Of a stretch of 58,113 nt of DNA, positions 43,053-52,896 are shown one piece after another. A program made the position numbers and the translations under genes. The stretch is taken from positions 1 to 58,113 of the forward strand of contig JAZLGR010000010.1 in assembly GCA_045616445.1 (NCBI GenBank). Reading direction: 5' to 3'. Below the pieces are notes generated by a model that did no database searches, was not told the origin of the DNA, and worked only from the letters and a program-made list of their open reading frames with translations. How positions within the stretch are numbered: position 1 is the first letter of the stretch; each line of letters starts with the position of its first letter. This DNA comes from Fimousia sp045616445 (lineage in GTDB: Bacteria; Bacillota; Clostridia; Lachnospirales; Lachnospiraceae).

Positions 43053-43835
43053 TTATATTTCACCCCTTTCATATTTGCTGATATAATAGTCTGCCTGTCC
43101 ATATCCACCTTCGTCATTACTGTTCAATTTTAAAAGGATATCCACATAATCATCTATTTCGAAGAAATGTTTCATTCTTTTTGGGGTGCCTGCGTAAGCA
43201 ATACGTCCGGTCTTATTGCTGTCTTTTACCAATACAACTACTCGATCATATAATTCAACATTTGTTAAATTATGAGATATAACAACAACTGTTTTCTCTT
43301 CTTCATGTGCGACTTTATTGAGCATATTACAAAGAGATCTTGCAACTCCACAATCTAGACCTGTATCAATTTCATCTGCAATAATAATCTCTTTATCTCT
43401 AATCAATTCTTTTGCAATAGCAACTCTCTGCATCTGTCCACCAGACAAAGCATGAATCTTATGATCTTTTACATATTCAATTCCTACATCTCTGATACAT
43501 TTTTCCGTCTTTTTCATTAAGTTTGCTTTTGACTCAAATAAAGCATCTAAACGTGCAGTCCAAAAAATCGATTGTTCTACCGTCTCGCTCTTATTTAATG
43601 CAGGATGCTGTGGAATGTATGCAACCTTTCTAAGCATTTCGCTTGGAGATAATTCTTCATCTGTAATTGTCCCTTTGAAGGATGTTTGCTGAATCAAACA
43701 TTTTATCAAAGTACTTTTACCAGCACCTGAAGTACCAATTATTAAAGTTGTTTTGCCTTTAGGAAAAGAACATTTTATATTTTTTAATATGATCTTTTTT
43801 CCATCATAGCTTTTTTCATTAATGTCAATCCTCAT
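43053..43835 (-). CDS. ABC transporter ATPase (ABCG/EPD-like)
   Basis: Protein of 260 residues from MRIDINEKSYDGKK, start chosen because AAGGGAG lies five bases upstream. Walker A is IIGTSGAGKST (about residue 33), signature LSGGQMQRV (about residue 129), Walker B IIIADEIDTGLD (about residue 147) and switch His VVVISHNL. The segment after Walker B and the tail FFEIDDYVDILLKLN resemble ABCG ATPases more than importers. It works with the ABC-2 permease encoded directly downstream. Confidence 0.88.
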   Translation of the reverse strand: MRIDINEKSYDGKKIILKNIKCSFPKGKTTLIIGTSGAGKSTLIKCLIQQTSFKGTITDEELSPSEMLRKVAYIPQHPALNKSETVEQSIFWTARLDALFESKANLMKKTEKCIRDVGIEYVKDHKIHALSGGQMQRVAIAKELIRDKEIIIADEIDTGLDCGVARSLCNMLNKVAHEEEKTVVVISHNLTNVELYDRVVVLVKDSNKTGRIAYAGTPKRMKHFFEIDDYVDILLKLNSNDEGGYGQADYYISKYERGEI

Positions 43836-43885
43836 TATTACTCCCTTTCTTTCCAACCATAATATCTTATTTATTCTCAAACATA

Positions 43886-45433
43886 CTATCTTGAATGATA
43901 TCCGTTATATTTCTTTAAAAAACCATATTCATGTCCAATCGGATTATTTGTATCGTTTTTCCTGGTTTTAATGCAGAATGTATTTATGATATCTCCGGAT
44001 GTTCTTATGTTTTCGCTGGCATATCTATATAAATCTCTTGTATCTTTATGAGCAAAAATCACACCATTAGATCCATTCAGAAGAACTGTTCCACTGGATG
44101 GATTGAATGTTCTTTTCCCTCTATAATCAATACCTTGAAGCACATATAAAGTATCGTCATGATTTAATGCCTTCTCCAAATCATAGTTTTGAATCTTCTT
44201 TTGATAACGAGACACTACTCCTATAATTCCACCTCCATTGGTGGCCCTTCTGGTTCCAACATTAAAACATACAACTACCTTTAAAGATTTATACTCTGTG
44301 CAGAAATTATAATCTCCAGTAGAGTCCATAAAACCTGCTAACGGCCCTGTTCCATATTTCTTCACAAGACTATCATTAATTGCATTCACTTTTCCAATAC
44401 CATAAGTTTCATCATGAATAGTGTATTTTTTATCAGCAATCCATATGCCATCCTCGGCAGCTAACATTGGATGAGCATTTTCACGATTTGTCTGATTCAA
44501 TAGTGTTCCTTTTTTTGTCTTTAAATTGATTCCAAGAACTCCTTTGCATAAATCATGAAGTCCAGCCGCATCAATTGCTGCTTCAATAATTTCTGTATTA
44601 GATCCAGAACAAACCCAAACATCAATACCATTCTCATTTAAAACAGACCAAAGATTCTTCATTTCATCAGTAATCTGAATTCCACATTCCCATGACAATT
44701 CTACGCTTCCAACCTTTGAATCAATGTCATCTGGCGATCCCCAAACAATCACATTGGAATCCAACTTCATATTCTCTTTGTGGCCTTGAATTGCAATCTT
44801 ATATAGTTCTTCTTTAGTCATTCCTGTAAACCAAAAAATCTGCCATGACAAAGAAACGTCTATTGTTTCATTTTTAGATACTACATTTCTTAGAACATAC
44901 ATTTTCGTTGCAAATTCTCTCCAGTATGGATCTGTTCGAACTTCATTTTCGATATCTTTTTCAATGCCTGATGCCTTAAATGGTCCATATTTTTCATATA
45001 AATAGGAATATGCCACACAAATATCTGAAATCCAGTCATTATAAGAATGAACACCATATTTGCCTTCACGAAGATCACGATCACAATCTCCCAGATTAGT
45101 TCTCAACACATCACCTAAATCCTCTGGAGAAATCACAAATGCCATTTTTTGAAGTTGATAAAAACTAAGAGCATTTTCAACATTGTTAATTGAAGTCGAA
45201 TTATCAAAGTCAAAAACGACATAAGCATTGTCCTGATATTCATCTGATTGATTCCCAAATCTATATATAAAATCATCCAATGCTGTTTTAACATCTTCAG
45301 ACCAGTTTCCTTCCTCTAAAAATGACTGTTCCTTTTTGGAAGAATGGATATCTTTCGTTGAACAACCACATGCTAAGAGCACCACCAAGATTAAACATAG
45401 AAATATTCCCATTTGTTTCATAACATTACTCAT
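43886..45433 (-). CDS. HAD-superfamily phosphatase lipoprotein
   Basis: Protein of 515 residues. The signal peptide ends LVVLLACGCS, a lipobox with the probable lipidated Cys at about residue 22, so it is exposed outside. The HAD motif I is VVFDFDNSTS (about residue 70), DxDxS/T with nucleophile Asp. Motif II is WVCSGSNTEI (about residue 255) and the distal acidic motif is GFMDSTGDYNF (about residue 365). This resembles the phosphorylcholine phosphatase (PchP-like) group of secreted HADs. It is the first gene of the operon with the ABC ATPase, ABC-2 permease and binding protein, so hydrolysis of an external phosphoester may be coupled to transport or sensing. Confidence 0.8.
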   Translation of the reverse strand: MSNVMKQMGIFLCLILVVLLACGCSTKDIHSSKKEQSFLEEGNWSEDVKTALDDFIYRFGNQSDEYQDNAYVVFDFDNSTSINNVENALSFYQLQKMAFVISPEDLGDVLRTNLGDCDRDLREGKYGVHSYNDWISDICVAYSYLYEKYGPFKASGIEKDIENEVRTDPYWREFATKMYVLRNVVSKNETIDVSLSWQIFWFTGMTKEELYKIAIQGHKENMKLDSNVIVWGSPDDIDSKVGSVELSWECGIQITDEMKNLWSVLNENGIDVWVCSGSNTEIIEAAIDAAGLHDLCKGVLGINLKTKKGTLLNQTNRENAHPMLAAEDGIWIADKKYTIHDETYGIGKVNAINDSLVKKYGTGPLAGFMDSTGDYNFCTEYKSLKVVVCFNVGTRRATNGGGIIGVVSRYQKKIQNYDLEKALNHDDTLYVLQGIDYRGKRTFNPSSGTVLLNGSNGVIFAHKDTRDLYRYASENIRTSGDIINTFCIKTRKNDTNNPIGHEYGFLKKYNGYHSR

Positions 45434-45640
45434 TTAGCCTTCCCTTTTTAATTTTTATAAACGCCATAATAATCTGTAATCAAATCTAGTCGCATAACTA
45501 CATAGTAGCGAAGATTATGTTTCCGAAGATATCACCGACATCTTTCTTTTCATTTTTCCATTTTGCTTTTATATTTCCGAACTCTTTCTTTTCAGACACT
45601 GACACCCAATATTTGTATATCGTCGTTGTTCTTTCTTTGC

Positions 45641-45646
45641 TATAAT
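45641..45646 (+). promoter_or_regulatory. Extended -10 promoter of the 480-residue gene
   Basis: TGCTATAAT (TG-N-TATAAT) lies 34 bases before the ATG at 45680; the -35 is poor. The 246-bp gap 45434-45679 between divergent genes otherwise shows nothing recognisable. Confidence 0.55.
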
Positions 45647-45679
45647 TAGATGGTAAAAAACCAAAGGGTATGACTTAAT

Positions 45680-47122
45680 ATGACAAAACTAGAATTTACA
45701 TTTCCGGTCTTCTACAATCTTTTAATCAATCCATATTCAAAAGAAAGTCACAAAGACAATCTTTCAAGAATCTTTTATGGAAGAAAAGATCAAATTTCAT
45801 ATACAACAGCAACAAAAATGCGTTCTGGTGAATACCGTTTCTCCCTATCCCGTGGAGTTACCTCAGACTATATCGTGAACACCGAGTCTGCTCGTATTCA
45901 ATACATGCGTACACTGGATTTATTCGAACTTCCATCATCAGGAAGAGAGATCTGCCAGATGCTTTCCCAATACTATCTTTCTCCGGAAATCTATGAAAGC
46001 ATATACTACGAAACTGACAAGTATGTCATCTTAACGAGATTGCTTTACTTTCTGTTGAAAAATCCTGGTTCTACAATGCAGCAGAATGTGCCTGACAGCA
46101 GCAATGCAACTGGAATTACACCTGTTTCAGACTTTTCTGATGTTCTCAATCGCATCCAGGATCCTGCTTTCTATAAGGAAATCAGCGACGCTATTTTCGA
46201 TAATATGATCAAGACAGAGATCAACGATACCCTTCATTGTGGCTGGGAACGATTTTTGAATAAAAATCGCCGAATTGGTGAATGGTCCACTTCATTTGGA
46301 CTATATATTGCTGTATTTACAAAGTGCAAACATGAAAACTACATCAAACATCGCCGAGATATCATCAACACGCTCTGGAGAATGAGGGATGGATTTAAAC
46401 ATGGGTTCAAATCCGACTATCAGTTATTCCCTTCCCTGGATGCAACCAGCGTTGTCGCAAAAGCATTCTATCTGGAACGGGAATTCGACAAAGCCTATAC
46501 GACCTTCGATGATCTTTTATACATGTGGAACCATTTGGACGAAAATCACTACGAAGGTGAAATCCCACTTTCCATTTTGTGTTATGTGCTAAACTCTATG
46601 GTTTTATTCCAGTATGAGGGAAAAGAAAGAGATGATGTAGAGCATCAGATTTGGGAGAGATCCGTCATCTCCGAGAATCACCATCTTCTTTACTGGACAG
46701 AGAATGATTCCATCTACCCTTCCATCGTGAATTCTTCCATGGCAATCTCTTCACTGGTACAGTCAGCCAAACAGAAAGGCAATGCGGACAAGATCATCAA
46801 AAAATTATCCGGCTGTGGCAAATGGATCTACGACTCCGAATGGACAGATTCTCTGGACGCAACCAGAAGATTTTTGACAATCAGGGGGATGACCGTACAG
46901 GATAGTACACACTTTAATCACTATGCCCCAACAAAATGTATTACCGCACTCCTTCATCTTGGTTATCCAAAGCACAATCCAAGAATCATGGAAGAGATGA
47001 AGAAGATGCTTGCCCTGCAGGATGACGGTCTTTGGTATTACCCATTAAACAGTCGCCAATATCAGATGTGGATGGTGGAAGAAGTGCTTGAATGTATCAT
47101 GATGTATCGGGATGCTTCCTAG
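45680..47122 (+). CDS. Hypothetical protein, possible alpha-helical toroid
   Basis: Protein of 480 residues without signal peptide or membrane helix. It is mostly helical; the C-terminal 280 residues have repeated features (GKWIYDSEWTDSLDATRRFLT, ALQDDGLWYYPLNSRQYQMW) that recall alpha/alpha toroid folds of terpenoid cyclases or glycosidases, without any catalytic motif I can confirm. The ribosome site is weak (AAAGGG 12 bases upstream). It is divergent from the HAD/ABC operon and could be its regulator or partner, but nothing shows that. Confidence 0.65.
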   Translation: MTKLEFTFPVFYNLLINPYSKESHKDNLSRIFYGRKDQISYTTATKMRSGEYRFSLSRGVTSDYIVNTESARIQYMRTLDLFELPSSGREICQMLSQYYLSPEIYESIYYETDKYVILTRLLYFLLKNPGSTMQQNVPDSSNATGITPVSDFSDVLNRIQDPAFYKEISDAIFDNMIKTEINDTLHCGWERFLNKNRRIGEWSTSFGLYIAVFTKCKHENYIKHRRDIINTLWRMRDGFKHGFKSDYQLFPSLDATSVVAKAFYLEREFDKAYTTFDDLLYMWNHLDENHYEGEIPLSILCYVLNSMVLFQYEGKERDDVEHQIWERSVISENHHLLYWTENDSIYPSIVNSSMAISSLVQSAKQKGNADKIIKKLSGCGKWIYDSEWTDSLDATRRFLTIRGMTVQDSTHFNHYAPTKCITALLHLGYPKHNPRIMEEMKKMLALQDDGLWYYPLNSRQYQMWMVEEVLECIMMYRDAS

Positions 47123-47159
47123 ATATCAATTATAAAAATAGAACGAAATAGAACGAGAA

Positions 47160-47195
47160 AAAGGACAGATTCAGCAATTGCCAAATCTGTCCTTT
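47160..47195. terminator. Bidirectional terminator between the 480-residue gene and the P1 peptidase gene
   Basis: AAAGGACAGATT and AATCTGTCCTTT form a 12-bp perfect stem with A and T runs on both sides, between convergent genes. Confidence 0.9.
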
Positions 47196-47232
47196 GTTAT
47201 TTTCATAATTCAAATATATATAAAATATAGAT

Positions 47233-48195
47233 CTAAAGATCCTTTGCTGCCGGATAACCATAGGCAGACTCTGCGGAGTAAATCGCGCGCTTGATCGCTT
47301 CAGCCATAACATTGGCCGAAAGTTCAGCGACCAGATCCTGATCAGCAGCCACATCGCCCACAGACACAGCGAAGATGCTGTCCCCGTCTGCAGAAGTGTG
47401 CACTGGTCTAATGGAACGGGCATATCCATTCTGCGCCACGCTGGCAATCTTACACAGCTTGGTCTTGTCAAATGCTCCGTTGGTGATGATCACCCCAATT
47501 GTCGTATTCTCCACAAATTTATTCTCGTGCACCTCAATGGACTGGCACATCAGCTCCAGACTATCGCGAAAGCTCTTCTTATCTTCCCAAAGCAGACCTG
47601 CAATCTTCTGTCCGTTCTTCCAATCGTAGATGTCGCCTAGGGCATTGACTGCCACAACAGCCCCTACCTGAAGTCCTTCCACTTCCACAGCGTAGCTGCC
47701 GATTCCGGATTTCATGCAGTAATCCATACCGGCGAACTTGCCAACGGTTGCCCCACAGCCTGCGCCGTAGTTGCCGTCCTGATAGTTTGGTGCGTTCAAC
47801 GCGATTTCTGCCGCCTTATATCCCATCTCTTCTGTTGGTCTGGCAAATGGATCTGCCACCGTAAGGTCGAATAAATCTGCCTGGCATACCAGTGGCACCT
47901 TGGTCACGCCCACATCCAGGCCAATGCCCTGTTCTTCTAAATATTTCATAACGCCGCCACCTGCATTTAAGCCAAATGCACTGCCGCCTGCCAAAACTAC
48001 TGCATGAATTTCCTGGGCAGTCGCTGTTGGCTTTAATAATTCGGACTCTCTGGATGCAGGGCCGCCACCTCGCACGTCTTCTCCGGCACGCATGCCGTCT
48101 TTGCAAAGGAAGACAGTACAGCCAGTTGCTCCAACCGGATCTTCCACCTGTCCGATGGTAATATTGTTTATTTCATGAATAGATATTTCTCTCAT
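47233..48195 (-). CDS. P1-family peptidase (DmpA/BapA-like)
   Basis: Protein of 320 residues. Family features are GATGCTVFLCKDG near the N-terminus, VLAGGSAFGLNAGGGVMKYL (about residues 68-87), NYGAGCGATVGKFAG, and NTTIGVIIT (about residue 232), where these Ntn-type hydrolases cut themselves before a Thr or Ser that becomes the nucleophile. They act as aminopeptidases, some on beta-peptides or D-amino acid amides. No signal peptide. Single gene. Confidence 0.9.
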   Translation of the reverse strand: MREISIHEINNITIGQVEDPVGATGCTVFLCKDGMRAGEDVRGGGPASRESELLKPTATAQEIHAVVLAGGSAFGLNAGGGVMKYLEEQGIGLDVGVTKVPLVCQADLFDLTVADPFARPTEEMGYKAAEIALNAPNYQDGNYGAGCGATVGKFAGMDYCMKSGIGSYAVEVEGLQVGAVVAVNALGDIYDWKNGQKIAGLLWEDKKSFRDSLELMCQSIEVHENKFVENTTIGVIITNGAFDKTKLCKIASVAQNGYARSIRPVHTSADGDSIFAVSVGDVAADQDLVAELSANVMAEAIKRAIYSAESAYGYPAAKDL

Positions 48196-48310
48196 AATGT
48201 CGCTTTCTCCTCCGTTTTTGTGTTTATGAAAATATTATAACATCGAAGAAAATAGATAGCGACTATTTCTATGCTTTGATTATAATTCTATCTATTTTTC
48301 CATCATTTAT

Positions 48311-48739
48311 CTATGGTGTAAATCTTTTCACTAATGTATAAGTTCCGCCTAATTTTACCCCTTTTATGATGGTTCCTGTCTGTTTGATTGAGATTTTTTT
48401 GTTGCTTTTTACTGTGATGGTAAGATAATTTTTGCTGTTCTTTTTATAACGGTATTTATTCTTGCCAATCTTATAGTACTGACCGTACACTTTATATTTG
48501 AACTGTTTGTAGTTATTTTTGCCCTTAAAGATGTAACAGGATCCTGTGTATTTTTCGCCAGGTTCTCTGCTTGTATAGGCAGATAAATTGATGTAATACT
48601 TTGTGCCTTTGATGGTTTTTGCATAACTTCCATAGTTTTTATAAGTTTTTGCATGGGTATCAACAGTTGCGAATGAGAATGCCAACGCTAACACCAATGC
48701 AAATGCCACGAAAAACTGATAGATGTGTCGTCTTTTCAT
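48311..48739 (-). CDS. Small secreted Lys/Tyr-rich protein
   Basis: Protein of 142 residues. The signal peptide (FFVAFALVLALAFSFATV) is predicted to be cut near THA. The mature part has about 22% Lys and 15% Tyr and looks beta-rich, similar in composition to the secreted protein at 21.5-22.2 kb. It is probably a cell-envelope protein. No domain recognised. Confidence 0.65.
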   Translation of the reverse strand: MKRRHIYQFFVAFALVLALAFSFATVDTHAKTYKNYGSYAKTIKGTKYYINLSAYTSREPGEKYTGSCYIFKGKNNYKQFKYKVYGQYYKIGKNKYRYKKNSKNYLTITVKSNKKISIKQTGTIIKGVKLGGTYTLVKRFTP

Positions 48740-48793
48740 CTTGCTCCTCCTTAATTGAATTATTATTATGCTATAATTTTACCATACATTCTT

Positions 48794-49828
48794 CTATATT
48801 TCACTGGCATGTTCACGATTCTGAAAGAGCATGTCGTGATTCACAGTTCGATAGAAGAGCGTTCGGAAGCTGTCATAATCCTTGCAAAGTGCCAGCGCCC
48901 ACATCATTTTGGTCACTGTGGCCTCTAACGTCATATCATAGGCTTCAATCAGGTTGAATTCATCTTTCATTACCTTGCCCACCTGATACACAGACATGTC
49001 ACTACCCTCATGGGTAACCTGAGTTGCCATGACAATGATTTTCCCCCTGGCAACACCTCTCTGAATCGCTTCAAAGAAACTGTGATCACCATAATCTGGG
49101 AATCCGCCAACACCGAAAGACTCTATGATCACTCCGTCATATCGATCTAAGATCATGTCCAGCATCTTCCCGTCAATGCCTGGTATCAGCTTCAGCAGGA
49201 AGATGTTCCCGTCAAGCTCATGGTAGAATCGTAATGCGTGAGGAATACGATCCTTATCATTGATGAAGAATACAATTCTTCGATCCTGAATCACCGCAAT
49301 TTCTGGATAATTGATGGTGGTAAATGCATTGTAGCTCTTGGAATATTCCTTCTTCGCTCTCGTTCCTGCAATTACTTTGCCACCGAAGACAATATTGACC
49401 CCGTGAGCACGGGAGTCAGAAGCGAATAAGATACTGTCACGAAGGTTGCTCCTGGCATCAGTCACCGGAAGATTGATTGGCTTTTGCGCCCCGGTAATCA
49501 CAATCGGGCGGCGATTATACTGAATCAGATAGGAAAGAGCCGATGCGGTATAAGCCATAGTATCCGTTCCATGACAAACCACAAATCCATCATAATAATC
49601 ATAATGCTTCTCAATGACACCAGCTAGCTCCAGCCACTGCTGTGGCCCGATATTGGTGCTGTCTAACGATAACGGCTGAATGGTATCCACATCACAATAA
49701 TCTGTAATTTCTGGAATATAGGATAATAATTCTTCAGAAGAAAGCCCTGGTGTCAGTCCATCCTCTGTGCGCTTTGATGCAATGGTTCCCCCTGTTGCAA
49801 TGAGGAGAATTCGTTTTCTAAGTTCCAT
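48794..49828 (-). CDS. L-asparaginase (type I, cytoplasmic)
   Basis: Protein of 344 residues from MELRKRILLIATGGTIAS, start after AAAAGGAG. The two threonine signatures are present: ATGGTIAS (Thr about residue 13) and VCHGTDTMAYTAS (Thr about residue 90, with Asp), as expected for active asparaginases. It hydrolyses asparagine to aspartate and ammonia. No signal peptide, matching AnsA-type. It follows the CDF transporter gene by 22 bases and is probably cotranscribed with it. Confidence 0.92.
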   Translation of the reverse strand: MELRKRILLIATGGTIASKRTEDGLTPGLSSEELLSYIPEITDYCDVDTIQPLSLDSTNIGPQQWLELAGVIEKHYDYYDGFVVCHGTDTMAYTASALSYLIQYNRRPIVITGAQKPINLPVTDARSNLRDSILFASDSRAHGVNIVFGGKVIAGTRAKKEYSKSYNAFTTINYPEIAVIQDRRIVFFINDKDRIPHALRFYHELDGNIFLLKLIPGIDGKMLDMILDRYDGVIIESFGVGGFPDYGDHSFFEAIQRGVARGKIIVMATQVTHEGSDMSVYQVGKVMKDEFNLIEAYDMTLEATVTKMMWALALCKDYDSFRTLFYRTVNHDMLFQNREHASEI

Positions 49829-49850
49829 AGATGCTCCTTTTTCATTCTTC

Positions 49851-50987
49851 CTATACAAACTCAGTTTCAACGACTAATTCTACACTGTAATCCGGATATT
49901 TCTCATCCATATATTGTTTAAATTCTGCTCGAAGACCATCCCAGTCCTCTAAGTCATAATCTACGATGAAGTCACAGTAAATAGTCTTTGTTTCTTCATG
50001 ACGATATACTGCATGGAAACTCTTAACATGCTTCTGATTTCTGGTAAATGCCGCAATCGTTTTACGAAGTTCTTTTCCCACTTCGCTATCGTTATCAACT
50101 GCATAAATACCAAAGACCATGGTGACATGATATTCATGCATAATGCGAAGCTGGAGCTCATGAAGGAATTCGTAAATCTCTCCAACCGTCTTTTTGTGAT
50201 CAATTTCTACATTAACAGAACCAGACCAGTCATCTGGACCGTAATTGTGAAGCATCATATCAGCTGCAGAGTAGATTCCCTCTGTATTTCTGATTTCTTT
50301 ATATAACTTTTTCGCAAGTTCTTCTTCACCTGCACGTCCAAGAAGATCGCCAACTGTTTCCTGAAGCACTTCAAATCCTGCTCTCATAATCAGGACAGAC
50401 ACAAGTACCCCGGCAAATGCATCCACATTCTTATGGAATACAAGAAAAATGACGGAAGATACAATAATGATTACAGATGCAAAGGAATCGCCTCTACATT
50501 CAGCCCCTACCCCAATTAAGGAATTGGATTCTGTCTTCTTGCCCATAGCAATGGTATATGTTCCAAGAATATATTTGACCACTGCACTTACTGCAACAAT
50601 CGCAATTGAAACATAGGAAACCTTAAGCTCGGCAGGATGAAAAATCAATTCCACTGAATTCTTAAGCATCTCAAAACCGGCAACAACAATAATCGTTGCA
50701 ATGACTAAACTTGCAAGATATTCAATACGGCCATACCCAAATGGATGTTTATCATCCGGATGCTTCTTAGCAAGTTTTGCTCCCAATAACGCAAGTACAG
50801 ATGTAAGAACGTCAGAAGCATTATTAATACCTTCAGACATAATTGCTACAGATGAAGTCACCAATCCAATCACAATTTTGGTAAGCGCGACCAAAACATT
50901 CGCAATAATATTTAAGCCAGATGTGGCTGCAATGATTCCCTCACGAGAATTAGGGTCCTGTCTCATTAATTTATATAAAATACCCAT
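49851..50987 (-). CDS. Cation diffusion facilitator (CDF) transporter
   Basis: Protein of 378 residues from MGILYKLMRQDPNSREG, start after AAAAGGAGG. Six membrane helices are followed by a cytoplasmic ferredoxin-like ZT_dimer domain (about 210-295) and an extra C-terminal domain (about 300-378) of similar size. The intramembrane metal site is unusual: TM2 has SEGINNASD where zinc CDFs have SDAVHSLSD, and TM5 has ECRGD where many have HHRSD. One acidic residue is kept in each, but the His are replaced by Asn and Cys, so the metal may not be zinc. It exports divalent cations by H+ antiport in this family. Confidence 0.88.
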   Translation of the reverse strand: MGILYKLMRQDPNSREGIIAATSGLNIIANVLVALTKIVIGLVTSSVAIMSEGINNASDVLTSVLALLGAKLAKKHPDDKHPFGYGRIEYLASLVIATIIVVAGFEMLKNSVELIFHPAELKVSYVSIAIVAVSAVVKYILGTYTIAMGKKTESNSLIGVGAECRGDSFASVIIIVSSVIFLVFHKNVDAFAGVLVSVLIMRAGFEVLQETVGDLLGRAGEEELAKKLYKEIRNTEGIYSAADMMLHNYGPDDWSGSVNVEIDHKKTVGEIYEFLHELQLRIMHEYHVTMVFGIYAVDNDSEVGKELRKTIAAFTRNQKHVKSFHAVYRHEETKTIYCDFIVDYDLEDWDGLRAEFKQYMDEKYPDYSVELVVETEFV

Positions 50988-51157
50988 AGTTATTCCTCCT
51001 TTTTCGTACTTCTTAATATTATAAAAAACGACATAAAATTTCAATGAAAAATTCAACGATCATGGACTCAATTTTTACAAATCAAAGGACAATGGTATTA
51101 TAATGTAATTAAAAAATAACTTGTTCTCATTATTAACATAAAGGAGGGACTTTATTT

Positions 51158-52843
51158 ATGAAACAATACACAAAACGATTATTATTTGCACTTGCATTAG
51201 TTGCAGCCTTTATTGTAGGCGGTTCACATAATGTCAGTGCCAAAGCAAAATACTCTGTAACGAGTGATGGTACACTTACCATTTCCGGATCCGGAGCCGT
51301 ATCATCAACCAAATATTTTAACGCTACCGCTGCAAATAAGAAGATCAAGAAAATCGTGATCAAAAAAGGCATTACCAGTATTCCTAAGAATGCATTCAGA
51401 GGCTGTACGAATGTTACTTCCATCACTGTAAATCCTTCTGTAAAGAAGATTGGACAGTCTGCATTCAGCACACCAAATGTAAAAAACATCACAATTCCTG
51501 GTAAGTTTACATTGGTAAAAGAAGCAAGCAGCGACGAAGCATTAGATGCTGTCTGCACCAGCAAAGCACTTGAGACAGTTACATTTAACACTGCATTAGA
51601 CGTAAAAGTCTGCACATACTTTAATACCAATAACTTCGTAACCTACAGCAAAGACACAAAGTTTAAAAGTTTTGACGGAATCATTTACACAAAGAATGGC
51701 AAAGAATTCGTTCGTGTTCCTTATAAGAGAAAGAGTCTTGCAATCCGAGAAGGTTGTACTGACGTGGATCTCTGGGGATTAACTTACTGTATCTTCAATG
51801 AAGATGACATTGCATACTGCCATGTAAAGAAGTTAACGATTCCAAAATCTGTTGTTCGTATCAACAACACAAAAAATCCTGGTTCTTACCAAGGTTATGA
51901 ACAGAGAGCAATCCTTTCCGACATTACAATCAAATCCACACAGTTAACCGGCAAAAGTATCAGTGTATTAACCAATACTTTTTATAACATCTCATTAGAT
52001 GATTACGTAGCTAAGATGCCAACAGAACTTACAAAATCTGGTGATTTTTATATCGCAGATGACGGAGTGAATGGCAAAGTACTCGTATCCTACGCTGGCA
52101 GTAAAACAGACGTAACCATTCCTGCTGACATTAAGGTGATCGGGGTAGAAGCATTTACCTGCAATAGCGATCTCAAGACAGTGAAGTTCCCGGAAGGACT
52201 GACCGAAATCATGCGCTACGCATTCGTAAGCTGTGCAAATCTGAAAGCCATTGATATTCCTGCCAAATGCACCACAATCGGAAGAAATGCATTTGACGAA
52301 TGTGTCTCCCTCGCTTCCATCAATCTTGGCAAGGTTACTACAATCGGAGAATGTGCATTCAGCAACTCTGGCGTGAAGACACTTACCATTCCTGCAACTG
52401 TAACCTCTCTCGGCAAGAGAGCCTTCGACTATAGCACCGAAGCAACTTCCATTACGATGAAGAAGCTTCCAAAGGATTGTCCAACCGATCTTTTTGCAAA
52501 TAGTAACGAAGACCTTGTCGTACACTTCCCAACAAAAGAAGCTGACCACAAGTATTATTTCACACATGCTGATGTTTACAGTGCAAAATATACAAGTAAA
52601 TATGTCACAATTGAAGCTTGGTGGAATAAAGTTGCTGACACAGATGGATATCAGGTAATGGTGAGCACCAAGAAGGATTATCCTTCTAAATACACACTGA
52701 CTAAGACTTATAAAGCATCTGTTAGCAATGCAAAAATCGAAAAAATTCCGAAACAGGGCGTTGCTGTATATATGAAGATTCGTCCATATAAAACAATAGA
52801 TGGCAAGAAAGTATACGGCAGATGGACAAAGGCTAGTATCTAG
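51158..52843 (+). CDS. BspA-like leucine-rich-repeat surface protein
   Basis: Protein of 561 residues with a signal peptide (LLFALALVAAFIVGG, cut near VSA). It contains two blocks of LRR_5 (BspA/TpLRR) repeats: around residues 60-130 (ITSIPKNAFRGCTNVTSI) and around 310-440 (VTIPADIKVIGVEAFTCN, repeated TIGRNAFDECVSLASI pattern). The last 80 residues form an Fn3-like domain (GYQVMVSTKK...YMKIRPYK). It is surface-exposed and probably involved in binding host or matrix ligands. AAAGGAGG lies upstream; no wall-sorting motif is present. Confidence 0.9.
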   Translation: MKQYTKRLLFALALVAAFIVGGSHNVSAKAKYSVTSDGTLTISGSGAVSSTKYFNATAANKKIKKIVIKKGITSIPKNAFRGCTNVTSITVNPSVKKIGQSAFSTPNVKNITIPGKFTLVKEASSDEALDAVCTSKALETVTFNTALDVKVCTYFNTNNFVTYSKDTKFKSFDGIIYTKNGKEFVRVPYKRKSLAIREGCTDVDLWGLTYCIFNEDDIAYCHVKKLTIPKSVVRINNTKNPGSYQGYEQRAILSDITIKSTQLTGKSISVLTNTFYNISLDDYVAKMPTELTKSGDFYIADDGVNGKVLVSYAGSKTDVTIPADIKVIGVEAFTCNSDLKTVKFPEGLTEIMRYAFVSCANLKAIDIPAKCTTIGRNAFDECVSLASINLGKVTTIGECAFSNSGVKTLTIPATVTSLGKRAFDYSTEATSITMKKLPKDCPTDLFANSNEDLVVHFPTKEADHKYYFTHADVYSAKYTSKYVTIEAWWNKVADTDGYQVMVSTKKDYPSKYTLTKTYKASVSNAKIEKIPKQGVAVYMKIRPYKTIDGKKVYGRWTKASI

Positions 52844-52896
52844 ATTGATCTGATCATTAGGTACACTAAAAAAGTGAATAAATAATTTTTAAGGGT

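Noticed and set aside
48249..48300. Inverted AAAATAGATAG/CTATCTATTTT repeat as a terminator of the small secreted-protein gene
   Set aside because: The arms are AT-rich and separated by nearly 30 bases, so a stable terminator hairpin is doubtful.
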